Part shown: positions 1-9,993 of the stretch, piece by piece
Position numbering within the stretch: position 1 is the stretch's first letter
How the letters are laid out: every line of letters begins with the position of its first letter
DNA from: ZC4RG30 sp964417875
GTDB lineage: Bacteria > Pseudomonadota > Gammaproteobacteria > Steroidobacterales > Steroidobacteraceae
Assembly (NCBI GenBank): GCA_964417875.1
Contig: CAYQJU010000002.1
Span: 1-64,000, forward strand
DNA: 64,000 nt
Direction: 5' to 3'
The notes under the pieces: generated by a model
What the model was told of the DNA's origin: nothing
Databases searched by the model: none
What the model saw: the letters and a program-made list of their open reading frames with translations, nothing else
Position numbers and translations under genes: made by a program

Positions 1-2291
<2,291 letters not shown>

Positions 2292-2298
2292 GTCCGGG

Positions 2299-2327
2299 AT
2301 TGTGGGGACATCCGGGCGCGATTCAAT
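2299..2327 (-). promoter_or_regulatory. candidate heat-shock (sigma-32 type) promoter of clpB
   Basis: On the minus strand TTGAA (2326-2322) and CCCCACAAT (2307-2299) resemble the sigma-32 elements CTTGAAA and CCCCATNT with a 13-base spacer. The predicted start lies only a few bases before the clpB ATG at 2291. clpB is a classical sigma-32 target, which supports the reading. Just upstream (2331-2354) is a perfect 8-bp inverted repeat, GCAAGGCC / GGCCTTGC, without a T-tract on either side; its role is unknown. Confidence 0.45.
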
Positions 2328-2360
2328 ATGGCAAGGCCGCAAGGAGGGCCTTGCGGGGCT

Positions 2361-3170
2361 TCAATGCGGCGCCAGGTGCCCCACCATCCCGACCAGGGCC
2401 ACCCCGAGGCCGATCAGCACCACCTGCAACAGGCCGTCCTGCATGCCGGTGCGCCGATGCAGCCCGGGGATCAGGTCCGCAACCGCCACGTACAGCAGGC
2501 TGGCGGCCGACACCGCCAGCGCATAGGGCAGCAGCGGCATTACCGCCGACAGCGCGAAGAAACCGATCACCCCGCCCACCACCGCGCCCAGCGCGGTGAT
2601 CAGGTTCCAGCCGAAGGCGCGCCGCCGCGTCATGCCGCTGTTCAGCAGCACCGCAAAGTTGCCCACCTCGCTCGGGATCTCGTGGGCCAGCACGGCAAGC
2701 CCTGTGACCACGCCCAGGCGCACGTCGATCAGGAAGGCCGCGGCGATCAGCACGCCATCGAGCACATTGTGGATGGTGTCGCCCACCAGGATCATCGTGC
2801 CCGGCGTGGCCTGGCGCGGATCATGGTGATGGCCGTGGTGCGCCACGGGCGCATGGGTCTCGCACTGGTCCTCGTGGCAGTGACGCCAGATGACCAGCTT
2901 CTCGAGGATGAAGAACAGCGCGATGCCGCCGAGCACGGCCATGCCCACCGCACCGTGGTTCTCGGGTCCGGCCATTTCGATGGCCTCGGGCAGCAGGCCC
3001 AGCAATGCCGCCGCAAGCAATGCACCGGTGGCGAAGGACACCATCAGCGGCAGCGATCGCGCCCGCGACCGTTCCGGCACCAGCAGGAACAGGCTGGCCA
3101 CCATCACGCCCGCCACGCCGCCCAGCAAGGTGAAACCCACGATCCAGCCAAGCGTGCTCAGGTGCGCCAT
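2361..3170 (-). CDS. ZIP-family divalent metal transporter
   Basis: Inner-membrane transporter of the ZIP family (zinc, iron or manganese uptake; substrate not readable from sequence). About 269 residues with roughly eight hydrophobic segments. Signature membrane motifs HNVLDGVLIAAAF and HEIPSEVGNFAVLL carry the metal-ligand His, Asn, Asp and Glu residues, and a His-rich cytoplasmic loop (HHGHHH) lies between helices 3 and 4, as is typical. I chose the ATG at 3170 (MAHLSTLGW); an in-frame TTG at 3176 adds two residues. The start overlaps the end of pgeF by 13 bases, so the two are probably co-transcribed. clpB follows after a 69-base gap. Confidence 0.9.
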   Translation of the reverse strand: MAHLSTLGWIVGFTLLGGVAGVMVASLFLLVPERSRARSLPLMVSFATGALLAAALLGLLPEAIEMAGPENHGAVGMAVLGGIALFFILEKLVIWRHCHEDQCETHAPVAHHGHHHDPRQATPGTMILVGDTIHNVLDGVLIAAAFLIDVRLGVVTGLAVLAHEIPSEVGNFAVLLNSGMTRRRAFGWNLITALGAVVGGVIGFFALSAVMPLLPYALAVSAASLLYVAVADLIPGLHRRTGMQDGLLQVVLIGLGVALVGMVGHLAPH

Positions 3171-3859
3171 ATGCAACTCGCCATTCTACCGGTGGCGTCA
3201 AGTCCGCGGTGCTGCACGTCACGCCGGTGCGAATGGAACCGCGCCGCATCGGCATAGGTGCACAGTCCGCTGTCACTCACCTGCGCGATGCCCAGCTGTA
3301 CCAGGCGGCGCCGGGCGAGCTGCGGCAGGTCGCACATCCAGCGACCGTCGCGACCGGGAAGGAACGCCACATCGGCGCCGGGGTCGGCGGTGAGGAAGGC
3401 CGCGCGCACTTCCGGTCCGACTTCGAAATGGTCCGGTCCGATGCAGGGCCCGAGCCAGGCCTGCAATGCGCAGGTTCCGCCAGGTCGCGCGTGCAGCGCG
3501 GCCACGGTGGCCTCGATGACGCCGGCGGCAAGTCCCCGCCAGCCGGCGTGCACGGCGGCGACGGCGCTGCCGTCCTGCGCCGCCAGCAGCACCGGCAGGC
3601 AGTCGGCGGTGCGCACCACGCAGACCACATCGGGTCGCGTGGTGAAGGATGCATCGGCCACCGGCTGCTCGCCCGCCGGCAGCTTGTCGAGGTTGGCCAC
3701 GGCCACGCCATGCACCTGTCGCAGCCAGCGCGGCGGCGACGGCAGTCCCGGCGGCAGATGATCCGGCAGCGCCATGTCACCGGCCGCACGCAGCGTCGAG
3801 ATCGCCCGCACACCGGCAGGTGCACGCCAGTCCGGCGTGATGAAGAGGTCCTGGTGCAT
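3158..3859 (-). CDS. pgeF: peptidoglycan editing factor / purine nucleoside phosphorylase, YfiH (laccase-domain) family
   Basis: YfiH-family cytosolic metalloenzyme of 233 residues. Members have been described as purine nucleoside phosphorylases and as editing factors that keep wrong amino acids out of peptidoglycan precursors. The three metal-ligand motifs are visible: LRQVHG, RTADCLPVLLAA and VHAGWRG, followed by GPCIGPDHFEVG and the conserved end CTYAD...FHSHRRD...GRMAS. The frame stays open upstream to 4057 but that stretch is antisense-like shadow inside rluD; the ATG at 3859 gives MHQDLFITPDW and lies 7 bases after the rluD stop. The rluD-pgeF order is widespread in proteobacteria, which supports an operon. 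Confidence 0.93.
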   Translation of the reverse strand: MHQDLFITPDWRAPAGVRAISTLRAAGDMALPDHLPPGLPSPPRWLRQVHGVAVANLDKLPAGEQPVADASFTTRPDVVCVVRTADCLPVLLAAQDGSAVAAVHAGWRGLAAGVIEATVAALHARPGGTCALQAWLGPCIGPDHFEVGPEVRAAFLTADPGADVAFLPGRDGRWMCDLPQLARRRLVQLGIAQVSDSGLCTYADAARFHSHRRDVQHRGLDATGRMASCIWRT

Positions 3860-3866
3860 GGCTGCG

Positions 3867-4817
3867 TCAGCCTGCCCGCAACGCGTCGAGCAGCTGCCCG
3901 AAGTCGTCCGGCAAAGGCGACTCGACCTCGATGCCTTGCCCGGTGATCGGATGCTCGAAGCGCAGCCCGGCTGCATGCAGTGCCTGGCGGCGGAACGCGG
4001 CCAGCGCCGCGCGCTGCGCGGGAGAAGCCCCGGCGGTGAGCTGGCGACGTCCGCCATACAGTGGATCGCCCACCAGCGGATGGCCGATGTGCGCCAGGTG
4101 CACGCGGATCTGGTGCGTGCGGCCGGTCTCCAGCATTACGCGCAGCAGGCTGTGCCAGGCGAAACGCTCCACCAGGCGATAGTGGGTGACGGCATCACGG
4201 CCATCCGAGCGCACCGTCATGCGCAGCCGGTCGGTGCGATGCCGCCCGATGGGCTTGTCCACCGTGCCGCCACCGGTCATCGCGCCCACGCACAGCGCGA
4301 CGTATTCGCGCTCGATGGCATGCTCGCGCAGCATCTCCACCAGCGCCGCATGCGCCTCGATGGTGCGCGCCACCACCAGCAGGCCGCTGGTGTCCTTGTC
4401 GATGCGGTGCACGATGCCCGCGCGCGGCACGGCCGCCAGACCGCGGTCCAGCGCGAGCAGGCCGTTCTGCAGCGTGTGCTCGCGATTGCCGGCGCCCGGA
4501 TGCACCACGAGGCCCGCCGGCTTGTCGATGACGAAGATGTGGGGATCCTTGTGGCGCACCACCAGCGGCATGCGCTCGGGCAGCACGCGCTCGTCGAGCA
4601 CCGGCTCGGCGCGCACCCGCACGGTCTCGCCGCCGAACACCGCATCGCGCGGTCGCGCCGGGCGGCCATCGAGCACCACGGCACCCTCGCGGATCCAGCC
4701 CGCCAGTCGCGAACGGGAGTACTGGGGCAGCGCGGCCGCCAGGGCCTGGTCCAGGCGCTGGCCGCCCGGGCAGGCGGGGAGCTGCAGCTGGTGCTCGATC
4801 GGGGCCGGTGAAGTCAT
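3867..4817 (-). CDS. rluD: 23S rRNA pseudouridine synthase RluD
   Basis: Makes pseudouridines in helix 69 of 23S rRNA (E. coli positions 1911, 1915 and 1917). 316 residues, the usual length. An N-terminal S4 RNA-binding domain (about residues 18-75) precedes the RsuA/RluA catalytic domain with the signature HRIDKDTSG; D140 is the expected catalytic aspartate. The segment RTHQIRVHL is also characteristic. The order rluD-pgeF and the divergent bamD are conserved in many gammaproteobacteria. Only 17 bases separate its ATG from that of bamD, with a symmetrical -10-like box between them. Confidence 0.95.
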   Translation of the reverse strand: MTSPAPIEHQLQLPACPGGQRLDQALAAALPQYSRSRLAGWIREGAVVLDGRPARPRDAVFGGETVRVRAEPVLDERVLPERMPLVVRHKDPHIFVIDKPAGLVVHPGAGNREHTLQNGLLALDRGLAAVPRAGIVHRIDKDTSGLLVVARTIEAHAALVEMLREHAIEREYVALCVGAMTGGGTVDKPIGRHRTDRLRMTVRSDGRDAVTHYRLVERFAWHSLLRVMLETGRTHQIRVHLAHIGHPLVGDPLYGGRRQLTAGASPAQRAALAAFRRQALHAAGLRFEHPITGQGIEVESPLPDDFGQLLDALRAG

Positions 4818-4822
4818 TCGGC

Positions 4823-4829
4823 TATACTA
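4823..4829. promoter_or_regulatory. candidate bidirectional promoter of rluD and bamD with a shared -10 box
   Basis: The plus strand reads TATACT at 4823-4828; the minus strand reads TAGTAT from 4829 to 4824. Each hexamer ends six bases short of the nucleotide that is the A of the ATG it faces (bamD 4835, rluD 4817). Start sites about seven bases past a -10 would therefore coincide with both start codons and lie 18 bases apart. No convincing -35 element or Shine-Dalgarno was found on either side. Confidence 0.4.
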
Positions 4830-4834
4830 CCTTG

Positions 4835-5650
4835 ATGACCCGACCGACCGTTTCGCTGCGCGGCACCGTGGCCGCAATCCTCGGCACGCTGGTACTGGCC
4901 GGCTGCGCGGGCGGACCCGATGGCGCCCAGCAGCGGCTGGCGCGCTTCGGCCCGGACTCCCTCTATGACCAGGGGCGACGCGCACTGCGCGCCAGCGACT
5001 GGGGCGAGGCGGTCAACATCCTCGAGGCGCTGAATGCACGCTATCCGTTCACGCCGCATGCGCGCCGCGGCCGCGTCGATGTCATCTATGCCTACTACCG
5101 CCTGGGCGAGAAGGAATCCGCGCGCGACGCCGCCGATACCTTCATCCGCGAGAACCCGGCCGATGAGCGGCTCGACTATGCCTACTACCTGCGCGGCCTG
5201 GTCGATTTCGAGCGTACGCCATGGCGCGTCGAGCGCTGGCTGAACGTCGACCTCGCCGAGCGGGTGCCGCAGACGGCGCTGGATTCGTTCGAATCGTTCC
5301 GCACCGTGGTCGAGCAGTTTCCGCAGAGCCGCTACGCGCATGACTCGCGCCGGCGCATGATCTTCCTGCGCAACCGCCTGGCCGACTATGAGCTGCGCGT
5401 GGCCGCGCACTACATGGATCGTGGCGCCTGGGTGGCTGCGGCGCAGCGCGCCCACAACACCCTCGAGCAATACGATGGCGCGCCGGCCATGAAAGATGCG
5501 CTGCGCATCATGATCCACTGCTATGAGCGGCTCGGTTACACCCAGCTGGTGCAGAACACCGAGCAGGTGTTCCGCGAGAACTTCCCCGACGAGTCCATCG
5601 CGCTGGAATCGCGCGACCGGCGCTGGTGGGAGTTCTGGCAGACCGGCTGA
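4835..5650 (+). CDS. bamD: outer-membrane assembly lipoprotein BamD (ComL)
   Basis: Essential lipoprotein of the BAM complex that inserts beta-barrel proteins into the outer membrane; anchored on the periplasmic face. 271 residues from the ATG at 4835, giving a lipoprotein signal with lipobox LAGC (Cys about residue 24). A GTG at 4808 would add nine residues but overlaps the rluD start. The mature part is a run of TPR-like helices; SLYDQGRRALRASDWGEAV and the YAYYRLGE repeat match the family. The end, WWEFWQTG, is encoded by the first unit of an 8-bp tandem repeat, which also supplies the stop codon. Its clients in this window would include the three TonB-dependent receptors. Confidence 0.95.
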   Translation: MTRPTVSLRGTVAAILGTLVLAGCAGGPDGAQQRLARFGPDSLYDQGRRALRASDWGEAVNILEALNARYPFTPHARRGRVDVIYAYYRLGEKESARDAADTFIRENPADERLDYAYYLRGLVDFERTPWRVERWLNVDLAERVPQTALDSFESFRTVVEQFPQSRYAHDSRRRMIFLRNRLADYELRVAAHYMDRGAWVAAAQRAHNTLEQYDGAPAMKDALRIMIHCYERLGYTQLVQNTEQVFRENFPDESIALESRDRRWWEFWQTG

Positions 5651-5696
5651 CCGGCTGACCGGCTGACCGGCTGACCGGCTGACCGGCTGACCGGCT
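5641..5696 (+). repeat. 8-bp tandem repeat (GACCGGCT, seven exact copies) over the bamD stop codon
   Basis: Seven perfect copies of GACCGGCT in a row, followed by CACT. The first copy encodes the last residues of BamD and its TGA stop (5648-5650) arises at the junction of copies one and two. Gain or loss of units would therefore leave the protein unchanged as long as two remain, and would only alter the length of the 3' untranslated region before the terminator at 5721. Confidence 0.95.
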
Positions 5697-5720
5697 CACT
5701 GCAACAGGGCTGATGATCCA

Positions 5721-5745
5721 GGGGCCGCAATGCGGCCCCTTTTTT
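5721..5745 (+). terminator. intrinsic terminator downstream of bamD
   Basis: A GC-rich stem GGGGCCG / CGGCCCC with loop CAATG, followed directly by six T residues (5740-5745). It lies 70 bases past the bamD stop in the right orientation. Confidence 0.9.
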
Positions 5746-5773
5746 CTGCGTGTCCCGGGAAACGTACTGCCGG

Positions 5774-5833
5774 AAAAAAGTCCGGGGACGAAGACTGGGC
5801 TGGCCGGGAGTGAGTGGCCAGTATCCAGTCCCC
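5774..5833 (-). terminator. candidate intrinsic terminator of the first TonB-dependent receptor gene
   Basis: On the minus strand, nested pairing is possible: an inner stem CTGGCC / GGCCAG (5821-5816 with 5805-5800) inside GGGGAC / GTCCCC (5833-5828 with 5789-5784), followed after a short CGGAC by TTTTTT (5779-5774). It lies 34 bases past the receptor stop. The structure is more complex than a simple hairpin, so confidence is moderate. Confidence 0.5.
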
Positions 5834-5866
5834 GTCCCCGTTTGGGGGCCGGTCAGGCTGCGCCGA

Positions 5867-8800
5867 TCAGAAGCGCAGCTTCACATTGAGGAAGTAACGG
5901 CGGCCCAGCACGTCGTAGAACGACGCCACGGTGCTGCCGGAACCGTTGTAGGTCACGCTGCCGCCACCATTGGTCGGCGAGACGTTGATCATCTGTCCTG
6001 CGCCATAGCGCTCGGGCTGGCGGTCGAACAGGTTGTCCACGCCCACTCCGACGGCCAGGTTGCCATTGATGTCGAAATTGCCGGTGAGGCCGAAGACATC
6101 GTAGGCGCCCGCGCCCTGCACCAGGGTGTCGGGATCGGTGGCGTAGTTGGCGTGCCGGATCGACGGCAGGTGCCGCCAGTTCAGGCCCACGTCCCAGCCG
6201 GATGCGCCATAGCGCAGCGTGGTGATGGTGCGCCAGTCGAACATGCCGCCACGCGACATGGTGCCGGCATAGTCCACCGTGCTGCCACCGGCAAACTCCT
6301 GCGCCTTGAAGTCGAACAGCTTCGTGTACGACACGTTCAGGCTCAGGAAGCCGGGCAGTGAAGCCATGCCCATGTCGGCCAGCGCAGCACGCCAGTTCAG
6401 CGTGGCATCGATGCCCGAGGTCTCCTGCGTGCCGGTGTTGGCATAGGTGGAAGTCACGAACGATGCGACACCGGTGACCTCGTCGCGGGTGATGTTCTGG
6501 CACACCCCGTTCGGATCATCGAAGGCATAGGTCGGATTGCTGGTGCCGGAGCGGTTGAAGCACAGGTCGTAGGTGGTCTGCGCGCTCACCTGCGTGATCG
6601 CGTCGGTGATCTCCACCGAGTACCAGTCCACCGCCAGCGTCGAGGCGGACAGCAGCGGATGCGTGAACGGCGAGCGCACCACCGCACCCAGCGTCCAGGT
6701 CTTGCCCTCCTCGCTCTGCAGGCTGCGATTGCCGCTGGTGATCTGCAGCTGCACGCCATCGGTGCGTCCACCGGTGAAGGCGTTCGGATTGGCGCTGAAC
6801 TCGGAGGTGTTGTTGCCGATGATGGCCGCGCACAGCGCCTGCGCCGCCGCGCGGTCGGGGTTGTCCGGATGATTGCCCCAGGTAGCGGTGGTGGTCGACT
6901 GGCAGGGATCGGCCGTGTTCAGCGTCACCGCACTGCTGCTGGCATCCAGGAACAGCTCGTTGATGTTGGGCGCGCGGTTGGCCAGCTGGTAGCCGCCACG
7001 CAGGCGCAGCCAGTCCACCGGCGTCCAGCTGAACAGCGCCTTCCAGGTGGGCACGGTGCCCGAGCTGCCATAGTCGGAGTAGCGGTAGCCGAGCTCTAGC
7101 TCCAGGTTGCGCACGCCCGGCAGGTCGCTGAGCAGCGGCACGAGCAGCTCGCCGTAGATCTCCTCGACGCGCGTCTCGCCGAACACATTGGCCTGGCCGA
7201 ACGAACCGACCACCGAGTCGATGATGTTGGTGCGGTCGCGCGTGGCATCGGGCATGTAGCTGAAGTCGTTGTCACGGCGCGTGACACCCACCGCCGCCCG
7301 CACCTCGCCGGCCGGCAGGTCGAACAGCCCGCCCTGCGCAGTGGCCTCGATGATGTCCTGCGTCAGGCGTGTGCGGTCGGTGTAGTTGCCGCGCAGCGAG
7401 TTGATGCAGTCCTGCGAGATCTCGAAGGCACCGAACACGGGCAGTCCGCTGGTGCACTGCAGGCTGGTGGATGCCGGACCTGCGATGTCGGCACCGCGGC
7501 CGAAGTTCGGCGCGGCCGCCAGCGCTCGCCAGCGCTGCGTGGACACCCAGCCGATGTAGTCGAGGTCGGTGCGCGTGGCGCCGTGCGACGCATAGGCGTC
7601 CCAGGTCCAGTCGCCGAACGGCAGGTTGCCGCGCAGGCCGGCCAGCACCTGGTACAGCGTGGTGCCGTTCTCGATGGTGCGCGGGGGAAGGAAATCGAAG
7701 GTGCCGCCCATCGACCAGTTGGAGTTGGCGCCGCGCACCGGGATCTCGGCACCGGTCACCGGATCGAACTCACGCGCCGGACGGCTGCCGGCCGGCAGGT
7801 CGAGCGCGTAGTAGTTGGCGCCGCGCGCCTCGAGCAGCGTGGCGAGCTCCGGCGACACGGGGAAGGCCTGCGAGCGCGTGCAGCCGCCAACCGCCGGGCA
7901 GCTCAGGCCATAGGCGCCACCGGCCAGGTATTCCGGCCGGGTGTTGACGCCATCATCGGCCAGCGACGGACCATAGACCCCATCGCCATAGGGAATGGAT
8001 GCGGCAAAGCCGCCCACCGCGCCCGAGGGCTGCAGCACCTGCCGGTTGCGCGTGTTGACGAAATTGACCTGCGAATAGGCCTCGATGTCGTCGTTGAATG
8101 CGAAGTTGGCCTTGCCGAACAGCGAGTAGCGCGTCAGCGGGCTGGAGTAGCGCAGGTCGGTGTTGGTCTTCATCAGCACGCCGGCCGGCGTGATGCGATA
8201 GTCGTAGGTGTCGAAGCCGGTGCTGGGCACCGCGCCGATGCCACCGCCATCACTGCGATACAGCGAGCCATCCGGATTGATCATGAATCCGTTCGGCGCA
8301 TTGGCCAGCGGCACGTTCGGCATGAAGCCGGGACGGTCCGGGAACAGCCCATTCGCGGCGGCCTGCAACGAGGCGATGTCGGGCGTGAACATGCCGCCAG
8401 GGTTCGAGGACACCGCCTCGAACGAGAAGCCGTTCATGCGGCCATTGGCCCCGACGGGGGTATTCATGTCATGCAGCGCATTGCGATAGAAGGGCCGGTC
8501 GATGGCCAGCACTTCACCGCGCTCGCTCCATTCGATGCCCAGCATGGCATTGCCGGAACGGCCGAGGCCGGTGCCCAGCAGCATGCTGACGCGGTTCTCC
8601 TCGCCATCGCCCTCTTCGGTGATGCCGGTGCGGAACTGCAGGTCGATGCCCTGGAAATTGCTGCGCAGCTTGAAGTTGGTGACGCCGCCCAGTGCGTCGG
8701 CGCCATACACCGCCGAGGCACCGCCACTGATGATCTCGACGCTCTCGAGCGCCGAGGAAGGAATCGAGTTGGTGTCGATGACCAGCGTCGAGTTGGCCGG

Positions 8801-9235
8801 CTGCGCCCGGCGGCCATCCACCAGCACCAGCGTGCGGTTGGTGCCGAGGCCGCGCATGCTCACCGTGGAGATGCCGGGCGTGCTGGTTGCAGTCGGGAAC
8901 ACATCGCCGGTGTTGAACTGCGTGTTGGCCGGCACGAACTGCGGCAGCTGGTTCAGCACCGACTCGACTGCCAGCGTGCTCGACTCCTCGAAGGCCTGTG
9001 CTTCGACCGTCACGACGGGACTGGCCGCATCGAGGTCGCGGCGCACGATGCGCGAGCCAGTGACCTGCACTTCCTCAAGCTCCAGTGTGTCGGCGGCGCC
9101 CTGGGCTTCCGCGCCAACCACTGGCTGCGCCGCACCGGCTCCCACCGCCAGCGCGACCGCAACCGCGACACACCAGGCCGGATTCACTGGAGCTGCGGAC
9201 GCGCGGTCCGCTGCGGCGACATGACTGTTCTGCAT
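5867..9235 (-). CDS. TonB-dependent outer-membrane receptor (substrate unknown)
   Basis: Outer-membrane beta-barrel transporter energised by TonB-ExbBD. 1122 residues from the ATG at 9235 (MQNSHVAAADRA), chosen because a GGGGA Shine-Dalgarno lies about 9 bases upstream and a signal peptide follows (hydrophobic segment about residues 24-42). The plug domain begins near LEEVQVTGSRI and contains VDGRRAQP and SGGASAVYGADA; the rest is barrel, ending in the C-terminal phenylalanine (NVKLRF) read by the BAM machinery. No STN domain, so it is probably a plain transporter. It is divergent from the fecI-fecR-receptor unit, which may control it. A terminator-like hairpin sits in its leader. Confidence 0.92.
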   Translation of the reverse strand: MQNSHVAAADRASAAPVNPAWCVAVAVALAVGAGAAQPVVGAEAQGAADTLELEEVQVTGSRIVRRDLDAASPVVTVEAQAFEESSTLAVESVLNQLPQFVPANTQFNTGDVFPTATSTPGISTVSMRGLGTNRTLVLVDGRRAQPANSTLVIDTNSIPSSALESVEIISGGASAVYGADALGGVTNFKLRSNFQGIDLQFRTGITEEGDGEENRVSMLLGTGLGRSGNAMLGIEWSERGEVLAIDRPFYRNALHDMNTPVGANGRMNGFSFEAVSSNPGGMFTPDIASLQAAANGLFPDRPGFMPNVPLANAPNGFMINPDGSLYRSDGGGIGAVPSTGFDTYDYRITPAGVLMKTNTDLRYSSPLTRYSLFGKANFAFNDDIEAYSQVNFVNTRNRQVLQPSGAVGGFAASIPYGDGVYGPSLADDGVNTRPEYLAGGAYGLSCPAVGGCTRSQAFPVSPELATLLEARGANYYALDLPAGSRPAREFDPVTGAEIPVRGANSNWSMGGTFDFLPPRTIENGTTLYQVLAGLRGNLPFGDWTWDAYASHGATRTDLDYIGWVSTQRWRALAAAPNFGRGADIAGPASTSLQCTSGLPVFGAFEISQDCINSLRGNYTDRTRLTQDIIEATAQGGLFDLPAGEVRAAVGVTRRDNDFSYMPDATRDRTNIIDSVVGSFGQANVFGETRVEEIYGELLVPLLSDLPGVRNLELELGYRYSDYGSSGTVPTWKALFSWTPVDWLRLRGGYQLANRAPNINELFLDASSSAVTLNTADPCQSTTTATWGNHPDNPDRAAAQALCAAIIGNNTSEFSANPNAFTGGRTDGVQLQITSGNRSLQSEEGKTWTLGAVVRSPFTHPLLSASTLAVDWYSVEITDAITQVSAQTTYDLCFNRSGTSNPTYAFDDPNGVCQNITRDEVTGVASFVTSTYANTGTQETSGIDATLNWRAALADMGMASLPGFLSLNVSYTKLFDFKAQEFAGGSTVDYAGTMSRGGMFDWRTITTLRYGASGWDVGLNWRHLPSIRHANYATDPDTLVQGAGAYDVFGLTGNFDINGNLAVGVGVDNLFDRQPERYGAGQMINVSPTNGGGSVTYNGSGSTVASFYDVLGRRYFLNVKLRF

Positions 9236-9275
9236 CAGAAAATCCCCTGTCTTGCTCTTGTTTCCATGGGTGCAC

Positions 9276-9306
9276 AAAAAATCCGCGCGGGTCCTGGACC
9301 CGCCGG
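9276..9306 (-). terminator. terminator-like hairpin in the leader of the first receptor gene
   Basis: On the minus strand the perfect inverted repeat GCGGGTCC-A-GGACCCGC (9303-9287), extendable by CCG / CGG, is followed by GCGGA and six T residues (9281-9276). It lies 40 bases upstream of the receptor ATG, and no minus-strand gene lies upstream for it to terminate. It could act as an attenuator or could be fortuitous. Confidence 0.5.
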
Positions 9307-9385
9307 CGAATTGCCCCTTCTGCGGTACAAGACGATCCAGCCGCAGATTTCCGCCATGCCGCAGATGAAATAAGTCAGGCGCGTG

Positions 9386-9415
9386 TTGAGCCGGGCCGCT
9401 GGAAGTGCCCATAAT
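9386..9415 (+). promoter_or_regulatory. candidate promoter of fecI
   Basis: TTGAGC (9386-9391) and CATAAT (9410-9415), 18-base spacer, four and five of six matches to the sigma-70 consensus. Predicted start near 9422, with a purine-rich AGGGGGGA before the fecI ATG at 9451. Confidence 0.45.
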
Positions 9416-9450
9416 GAGGAGGTACTCGGTCAGGGGGGATTGGCCTGGTC

Positions 9451-9993
9451 ATGAGCAAGCGCCCGCAGAACGGCGTCGAGTCGATGTATCTGGCTTGCAA
9501 GGGAATGCTGGCGCGCGCCGTGCGGCGCATCGTCGACCGCAATGACGTCGAGGACGTGCTGCAGGAGGCCTTCGTGCGCAGCTTCGAGGCCGAGGGACGC
9601 CATGACATCCGCGATGCGCGCGCCTTCCTGCTGCGCACCGCGCGCAATGTCGCGCTCGACCATGTGACCAGTGCGCGCTACCTGCGCACCGGTTCGCTCG
9701 ACAGCCTCGATGAGGAGTACTTCATCGACGAGGCGTTGCCAGTGGAGGCGCAGGTCGATTCCGAACAGCGCTTCCTCGCATTCTGCGAGGCAGTGGGCAG
9801 CCTGCCGGAGCAATGCCGGCGCGTCTTCGTGTTGAGAAAGGTTTACGGTTTGTCACAGCAGGAAATCGCCATGCGGCTGGGCATCGCGCAGAGCACGGTG
9901 GAAAAGCACATCGCCAGGGGTTTGCTCCTCTGCAGCGAACGCATGGCACGCGAAATGCGGCCCGCCGCCGGCAAGCCGGTGGGGCTGTCATGA
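9451..9993 (+). CDS. fecI: FecI-like ECF RNA polymerase sigma factor
   Basis: Extracytoplasmic-function sigma factor of the FecI (iron-starvation) group, 180 residues. Region 2 (VEDVLQEAFVRSFE, about residues 33-46) binds core polymerase and the -10; region 4 (SLPEQCRRVFVLRKVYGLS...TVEKHIARG) carries the helix-turn-helix for the -35. It would direct transcription of receptor genes when released by FecR. The ATG at 9451 is preceded by a purine-rich tract about 12 bases away. Its stop overlaps the fecR start (ATGA), so translation is probably coupled. The symbol is by family; the inducer is unknown and need not be iron. Confidence 0.88.
   Translation: MSKRPQNGVESMYLACKGMLARAVRRIVDRNDVEDVLQEAFVRSFEAEGRHDIRDARAFLLRTARNVALDHVTSARYLRTGSLDSLDEEYFIDEALPVEAQVDSEQRFLAFCEAVGSLPEQCRRVFVLRKVYGLSQQEIAMRLGIAQSTVEKHIARGLLLCSERMAREMRPAAGKPVGLS

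Noticed and set aside
3860..4057. Longer start for pgeF upstream of 3859
   Set aside because: The extra 66 residues lie inside rluD and have no similarity to the YfiH family.
9307..9450. Cobalamin or other riboswitch upstream of the first receptor
   Set aside because: No B12-box or other recognisable conserved core was found, only the terminator-like hairpin.
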